NCBI GenBank assembly: GCA_025786725.1 | Contig: JAHLTZ010000020.1 | Span: 310,001 to 374,000 of the forward strand | Length of the DNA: 64,000 nt | Source: Syncephalis fuscata | Lineage: Eukaryota > Zoopagomycota > Zoopagomycetes > Zoopagales > Piptocephalidaceae | Direction of reading: 5' to 3' | In this document: positions 58,643 through 64,000 of the stretch, in pieces | How the letters are laid out: each line of letters begins with the position of its first letter | Numbering within the stretch: the first letter of the stretch is position 1 | Notes under the pieces: generated by a model | Databases searched by the model: none | The model's input: only the letters and a program-made list of their open reading frames with translations | What the model was told of the DNA's origin: nothing | Program-made: the position numbers and the translations under genes

Positions 58643-60153
58643 ATGCTATTGCTTTTAAACAAATTGCCCATCGATGATTTTCGACGTTTTATTTTGAATC
58701 TTGATGGATTGAGCGTGGTACGCCTTAGTACTGCTGTCGCCAGCTAAGAGCTACATTCTTTCTGATACACTGCTGTGGAAACAGCTCTACTATAGCCACT
58801 TTCTCGTCGGTTTACATGTCGCGAAAGAGCTTGACTTTCTATACTGGTGCGCACGACACAGCTGCCGTCCATTGAATCGCATGACGGCCCGTCGATCCTT
58901 TTGAAATCGTTGGACTGGCACGGCGCCTATCGACAACGCGTATGCACAGAAAACAATTGGCGCTACGGCCATTCAAAACGTACGGTTTTGCCGCTACCTT
59001 CACGCCAACGAAGAAAACTGGACGATTAGTAGCCAATGCGCTACCGCCATTCTACTAAATGTAGCAAATTGCACTCAAACCACTCTCCTTATTTTATTGC
59101 GGGTCTTGAAAGTACGCCTATTCACCAAGTACGCAAGCCGCAATCAATCTAGCTGGCACGCCATCTTCAGCAACACTGAGCACACCAGCATTGGTGAAAT
59201 TAAATAGCACACGCGAATGTTTAGCATCAACATTTGTAAACACAATTATGGACGATATGTTTATTGTTATGGTGAGCACATATCCTAAGCTGCATAATAC
59301 TCGTCTTGAAGTTTGGCGTCGTAAAACGTACAAGCTAAACTTCGCACACACACTGCCCTATGGCTGTCGGCTCGAGTCAGTCAGTGGTAAATGGGCCTTA
59401 TTACTTTGCATGGAGTATAATGCTGACAGTGTATTCAACGGTCAAATGATTATTTGGGACCTTGAGCTGAATAGGCAGCATATTAAGGCAATAGACGATC
59501 CATGGGATGGCGTATGCATCTTTCGGGCAACCGAGACGGCCGTGACCGTTTATGCTGCACGGTTAGACTCGGACAATCCAGAACTGATCACATGGACGTT
59601 TTACGAATTTTCGTCGGATGCAGAACCAAAACAATTACTGCAAAATTGTTTTACAACTGAGTTTGAGTTTTACGACTATATTGAACCTTCCCCGCTTGAT
59701 GCGTCGCGTATACTGTTGCAAGAGGTTGACATACGCAACAATCGAAAGCTGCTTATTCACAATGTAATGCCAGATAATCCATCGAGACTGGAGCTCGATA
59801 TGGTGGAGATTCCAGAGGAGCATGTTACAGCTGCTCTACTCTCGCAAGGTAGCTGCTCTAAGATAGGAGATCGGCTATTGGTGGAGAAACAGGATAGATT
59901 CACCTACAACAAAGCTATTTATTGGCCAAATGCCCTCGAGTGTCGGCATATCATCGGTAGCCTTTGTATCATTTATGAAAAGCAAGACGACGATAGTATT
60001 CGTATTGCTCTAGCTGATAATAATCTAGGCACGCGGTTGCGCTATCTTGACTCTTATTCATCAGATCACTTAAACGCCTTTCTTATGACATCCGCGGTAA
60101 TCATTGACAATGACAAGTGTGAAGTCAATATTATTGATTACGGAGCCTTATAG
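58643..60153 (+). pseudogene. F-box-type protein gene, broken at the 5' end
   Basis: The N-terminal coding region reads like an F-box (LNKLPIDDFRRFILNLDGLS, VVRLSTAVAS, then SDTLLWKQLYYSHF), which would bind SKP1 in an SCF ubiquitin ligase. Further on are WHGAYRQRVCTENNWRYG and YLHANEENW, common after the F-box in fungal proteins. These pieces lie in different frames: changes fall near 58735, 58900, 58990 and 59140. From 59191 to 60153 a single open frame of 320 codons follows, probably a WD-like beta-propeller (GQMIIWDLELN), with no lesion. If the 320-residue part is translated alone it would lack the F-box. Decay and sequencing error cannot be told apart here. The propeller call is moderate. 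Confidence 0.55.
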
Positions 60154-61578
60154 CATTCGAAGTGATGGTCAACTGTTAAATACAACTCCTAACTCAAACA
60201 TAGAATAAAAACAAAGAGAAAGTATAAACACCATGTAGGTTCAGTCTTTTTATGTGATAAAATAACATAACATTTTCTTTTACATGCATTTTAATAATAA
60301 CCTTTAGCCTTTATTATTGAAGGATGTAATTTATTGATATATATATATATATATGTGTGTATATATAAGCAATGCCAATTTGAATTGATACATACCAAGT
60401 TAAATCAGACTAAAATACTTTAGTATTGGCTAGCAAGTAGCGGACAATTCAAGCACATTGTTTCGGCTTTTAGCAATCAATATAATGTCATAGTAACATG
60501 AGTTTAATTACTTATAATCTGAGATGACAAAAAGATGAAAAGTTTTAGTAGACCGCTTGCCATTATACTGAACATAATGTGCCTGTTTTTTACCACCATG
60601 GTATTATGATGCAATAGTGTACGATAGGTATTGTTTTAATAGATAATACCAGGTTAAATCAAAGCTGAATAATCATGTACAGATTTTAACTACTTAATAC
60701 ATAATAAACTTATATTCTATACGTAAACTTTATATGCGATAACGACTCTAAATTACTAGAAAAAAGTATATTATATAAATATTTATTCTATTACACGTCA
60801 CTATACCTAAATATATACTAGCTATATAGCTAGTAAACACATATAAACATTGTATGTATATTAACTATTTGTATATCATTAACATTGCTATATTAAATAT
60901 TTTTTTATTAGCAACTTATTAGTCATTTAGTGTGGTTTAGGGGTCAAATGACTATATTTAACAACACTCGTGCATTTAAACTAGACATTTACTCTTTTAA
61001 ACGCGATGATGGATGGTGAATGATATCGGCTATCAAATATTCATCATTATAGATTCATTATCCAATATACATATACTCTTTATTTACATAAACTATTCCA
61101 GTTTCCACACATACTGCTATTTATTATTTCATGCTATATTGTACAAATTATATTGTTTATATATTTTAAAAAATCTTACTTATTTCATTCATTGCATTAT
61201 ATGTACTATAACCTTAATACTACTTATTATACTTTTATTGTACATTTATATCATTCTATATCATTTTATAATTGCCTAACCATGAACTACATAAATCTGC
61301 CGTTTTTGCCCTAGTTTTATTGTTAATAAACTTGACTTATTTGTTTATTGCGCTTATTAAACTATATATACTTGGAATTTATAGCAAATATAATACCACC
61401 AATATATCATAATATAATATACAATATAATAAATACAGAATAGTAATGATATGGGTGGATAAATGGTATATGCATACTAAATACTAAGCCTATAATAATA
61501 ATAATAATAATAATGCAATGTTTAACTGTCACTTTATACTAATTATGATTATGATTATATGTTTTTATATCTTTGGTG
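60154..61578. other. AT-rich convergent intergenic region
   Basis: The 3' flanks of the F-box-like gene (plus) and the RecQ gene (minus). Very AT-rich, with a TA run near 60338-60352 and a TAA microsatellite near 61494-61513. Short open frames are made of Ile/Tyr/Leu codons, as expected by chance at this composition. Confidence 0.6.
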
Positions 61579-64000
61579 TTATTTACGTTGTCGTTTTCGA
61601 CTTGAATCCTCTAAACTATTTGATGTATTTGTTCGCGGCTTTCTTCCTTTACTTGTTGGACACCAAACAATGTCAATTGACTGACCATGATTCATTCGAG
61701 TCAATCGATTACCCTGTGGAGTAAGGGCAGCATACCTAATACAGACACTATTAATTACCATTCATTATAGTTGAAAATTGTTTACTTGCGATATAGTGCT
61801 ATAAGCTGTAAAATGAAATGATTCCTTTAAATAGCCTTGTAATAGGGCAAATAGAATAATATGTTCACAATCCTATATATTAAACAATTAGTTGATAAAT
61901 AATAGACGATTGCTAGTAACTTACCTCTATATTCCACTGCTTTCCTAATAGTTGTAGCTCATGATTAGATAGTGCCTGTTCAATATCTACACGCTTTCCA
62001 CCACAACCACGCCATAGTTCAGCTAGTTTAAGAAATGTCACTCCTGTGCTATCATAACTCGTTTGCTCGCCTATAGTATTCGATGCTTCATTTGATGACT
62101 GAGCCAGTACTTTAACCAGCCGACATAGATCCTCAATCGCTTTCGTAATATTATGAGTAACACTATCGGTACGGGTACAGTTATCACAGTCACCACAATT
62201 AGCTTTAGTCGTCGTCGTTGTTGTAGTAGTAGTTGTTATACGTGAAGTATTACCACCATTATCTATCATTAATGAATAGCGTTCAGGTGAAAAGTAGTGT
62301 TCAAATAAAACACGACGACATGTACGCATATCCTGTGCATACTTCAGTATAGTATAAACATTACGAATACCATGATGGTCTGCCACTACCATTGTGGTTA
62401 ATCGACTGGCATCTTTAGGATGATAATAAAGAACACAATCAGCCACTTGTCCATCACGTCCAGCTCTTCCCGTCTCTTGATAATAGCCTTATAAATCAAT
62501 TAACCAACCAATAGTTAGTTAGTTAATTAGTTAACACATATACCATAGTTACCATCGAGTGATTTGGACGGTGAATGGTGCAGTACATAACGAACATTAG
62601 GCTGGTCAATACCCATACCAAATGCAATAGTGGCCACTACAATAAGAATACGACCTACACGCCATGACTGATGCACTTTATTCTTCCATTCCTATTAACA
62701 ATCAGTATAGTACTATAGTACTATAGTGTAAACATTGATTACCTCAGTGAGATCAGCATGATAAACACCCGTTGCCAAATTATATTGAGCCAATCCTTCT
62801 GCCACTGACTGTGCTTCCCTCTTTGATAAACAGTAAATAATACCTCGTTGGCCCAAATGATGCTCACGAATCCATTCAGACATTGATCTAATTTGATCTA
62901 TTAATGTTTTTGGTTTAGACAGTACATAATATCTTAGATTAGGCCCTATTCAATCCTATTAGTAAATGTAGAATATCAATTATAATAACCTACTTTCCAA
63001 TGGGGCCTGGAAACACACTGTAGCATGTGATCCAGTACGCTTTAATTGAAGAATATCCATTACGGCCTTCTTCACTTCGGGTGGACAAGTCGCCTATTTA
63101 TATCAATTGATTAAATAGTTAATCAAATAGTAATCAAATCACTTACCGTAAGGGCAAGTAACGGTGTTTTAGGAAACATGGTCTATTATCGCCTATATAA
63201 ATACGCTATTATAACAATATTACTATTAATAACTACCTTTAATATACCTAGTTTCTTGTAATCTGGTCTATAATCATGTCCTAGTTGTGAACAACAATGA
63301 CACTCATCAATGACTAGTTGGGCCAATCGACCAGCCTGATAACATTTATCGAGTTGTTGGGTAAATCGTTTACTTTTAGCAATACGCTCTGGTGTCACAT
63401 AGATAAGTGCATGTTGATTAGTTGCTTCACTCTTCTTGCCACTACCGACAAGGATATCACGTACACGGCGACTATCCTCGGGCGTAGATGAAGCAGTCAA
63501 GGCAACGGCAACAATGTTTGCTCTTTCCAGTGCAAATACTTGATCGTGCATCAATGCAATAAGCGGTGATATAACAAGTGTAACCCCTTGCTTTAATAAA
63601 GCGGGTAACTGATAACACAGCGATTTGCCACCGCCTAGAATACCCGTCAATAGATTGATATCAATATACATATCTATAGATATAGATATAGATTACCTGT
63701 AGGCATAATCGCTAGTACATCCTTGTTGTGCATCACTGCATTCAGTACTGGTAACTGTGCTGGTCTATAACTTGTAATGCCCCAATGTTCTTGGGCTAGT
63801 AAGCGTAACTGCTTTGACCAGGAAAAGTCTTCTTGTGCCCAGTCTATGGTTGACGAGCTATTTAAATGCATATTATCCATATCATTAGCTTCAATGGCTT
63901 CGATATATGCTTCACTATCTTCAATAGTTGGATATGATTGATATTGAGCAATTAGTTGTTCTAATTCATGGCGTCGTTCCGTTAATTGCTCTATTTGCTG
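61579..64000 (-). CDS. RecQ helicase, RECQL1-like (5' end outside window)
   Basis: 3'-5' DNA helicase for repair and replication. It runs on minus, and the N-terminus lies beyond position 64000. The order is: a coiled-coil start ([20 protein letters not shown], as in human RECQL1), [25 protein letters not shown], Walker [16 protein letters not shown] (split by an intron), [31 protein letters not shown] box [19 protein letters not shown], motif [63 protein letters not shown], then the zinc-binding CGDCDNC and a winged-helix part ([22 protein letters not shown]). At least nine exons; the stop is at 61579. A 10-Thr run (near 62215-62250) sits just before the zinc-binding Cys. All helicase motifs are intact. 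Confidence 0.92.

Noticed and set aside
1-64000. CRISPR arrays, bacterial operons, rRNA and tRNA genes
   Set aside because: No spaced direct repeats, no ribosomal RNA-like stretches and no convincing tRNA B-box with paired arms were found by eye. A tRNA scan would be more sensitive than reading.

Overview
This window looks like nuclear DNA of an early-diverging fungus. The genes are split by short GT-AG introns, mostly 45-65 bases, some intergenic DNA is very AT-rich, and the content is fungal: a KCS1-type inositol hexakisphosphate kinase, verprolin, a secreted tyrosinase, an oxalate/formate-antiporter-like MFS carrier and an AASDH-type ligase. A mycoparasitic Zoopagomycota-like lineage is my guess from the gene mix and the unfamiliar seven-helix membrane families. 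It is an inference, not something the sequence proves.

Layout, left to right: the 3' part of REV7 (1-847); a seven-helix membrane protein on minus (1624-2674); a frame-broken ectodomain-plus-7TM protein on plus (5276-7165); a peroxisomal AidB-like acyl-CoA dehydrogenase on minus (8565-10713), framed by two inverted copies of one transposon-derived element; eIF3b on plus (12372-14868); KCS1 on minus (15231-18263); a VAT1-like quinone reductase on plus (20531-21726) with a transposon copy starting just after its stop; an Rpr2/Rpp21-like zinc-ribbon protein on plus (22564-23578); verprolin on plus (24064-25198); casein kinase II beta on minus (25700-26908); an AASDH-like adenylation/carrier/PQQ protein on minus (27530-31683); a damaged Crinkler-like nuclease gene on plus (32031-34024); a decayed MULE transposase copy (34731-36258); a hexokinase-like probable pseudoenzyme on minus (36332-39520); an intact paralogue of the ectodomain-7TM protein on plus (41491-43360); a FHIP/RAI16-like protein on minus (43543-47060); a tyrosinase on minus (48572-50740); another MULE-derived element (51860-53731); an MFS carrier on plus (56063-57802); a decayed F-box-type gene on plus (58643-60153); and a RECQL1-type helicase on minus that runs off the right edge (61579-64000).

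Two themes tie the window together. First, one Mutator-like (MULE) family is present as a decayed transposase-bearing copy, a 3' fragment and four shorter non-autonomous copies. The short copies are very alike and sit close to gene starts and ends. Second, long conserved genes (eIF3b, KCS1, tyrosinase, MFS) have clean frames, while several faster-evolving genes show single-base frame breaks. That pattern suggests real gene decay more than uniform assembly error, although the two cannot be separated without reads. Most genes do housekeeping work: translation initiation, DNA repair, kinase regulation, actin control and endosome transport. I see no co-transcribed cluster and no obvious pathway grouping.
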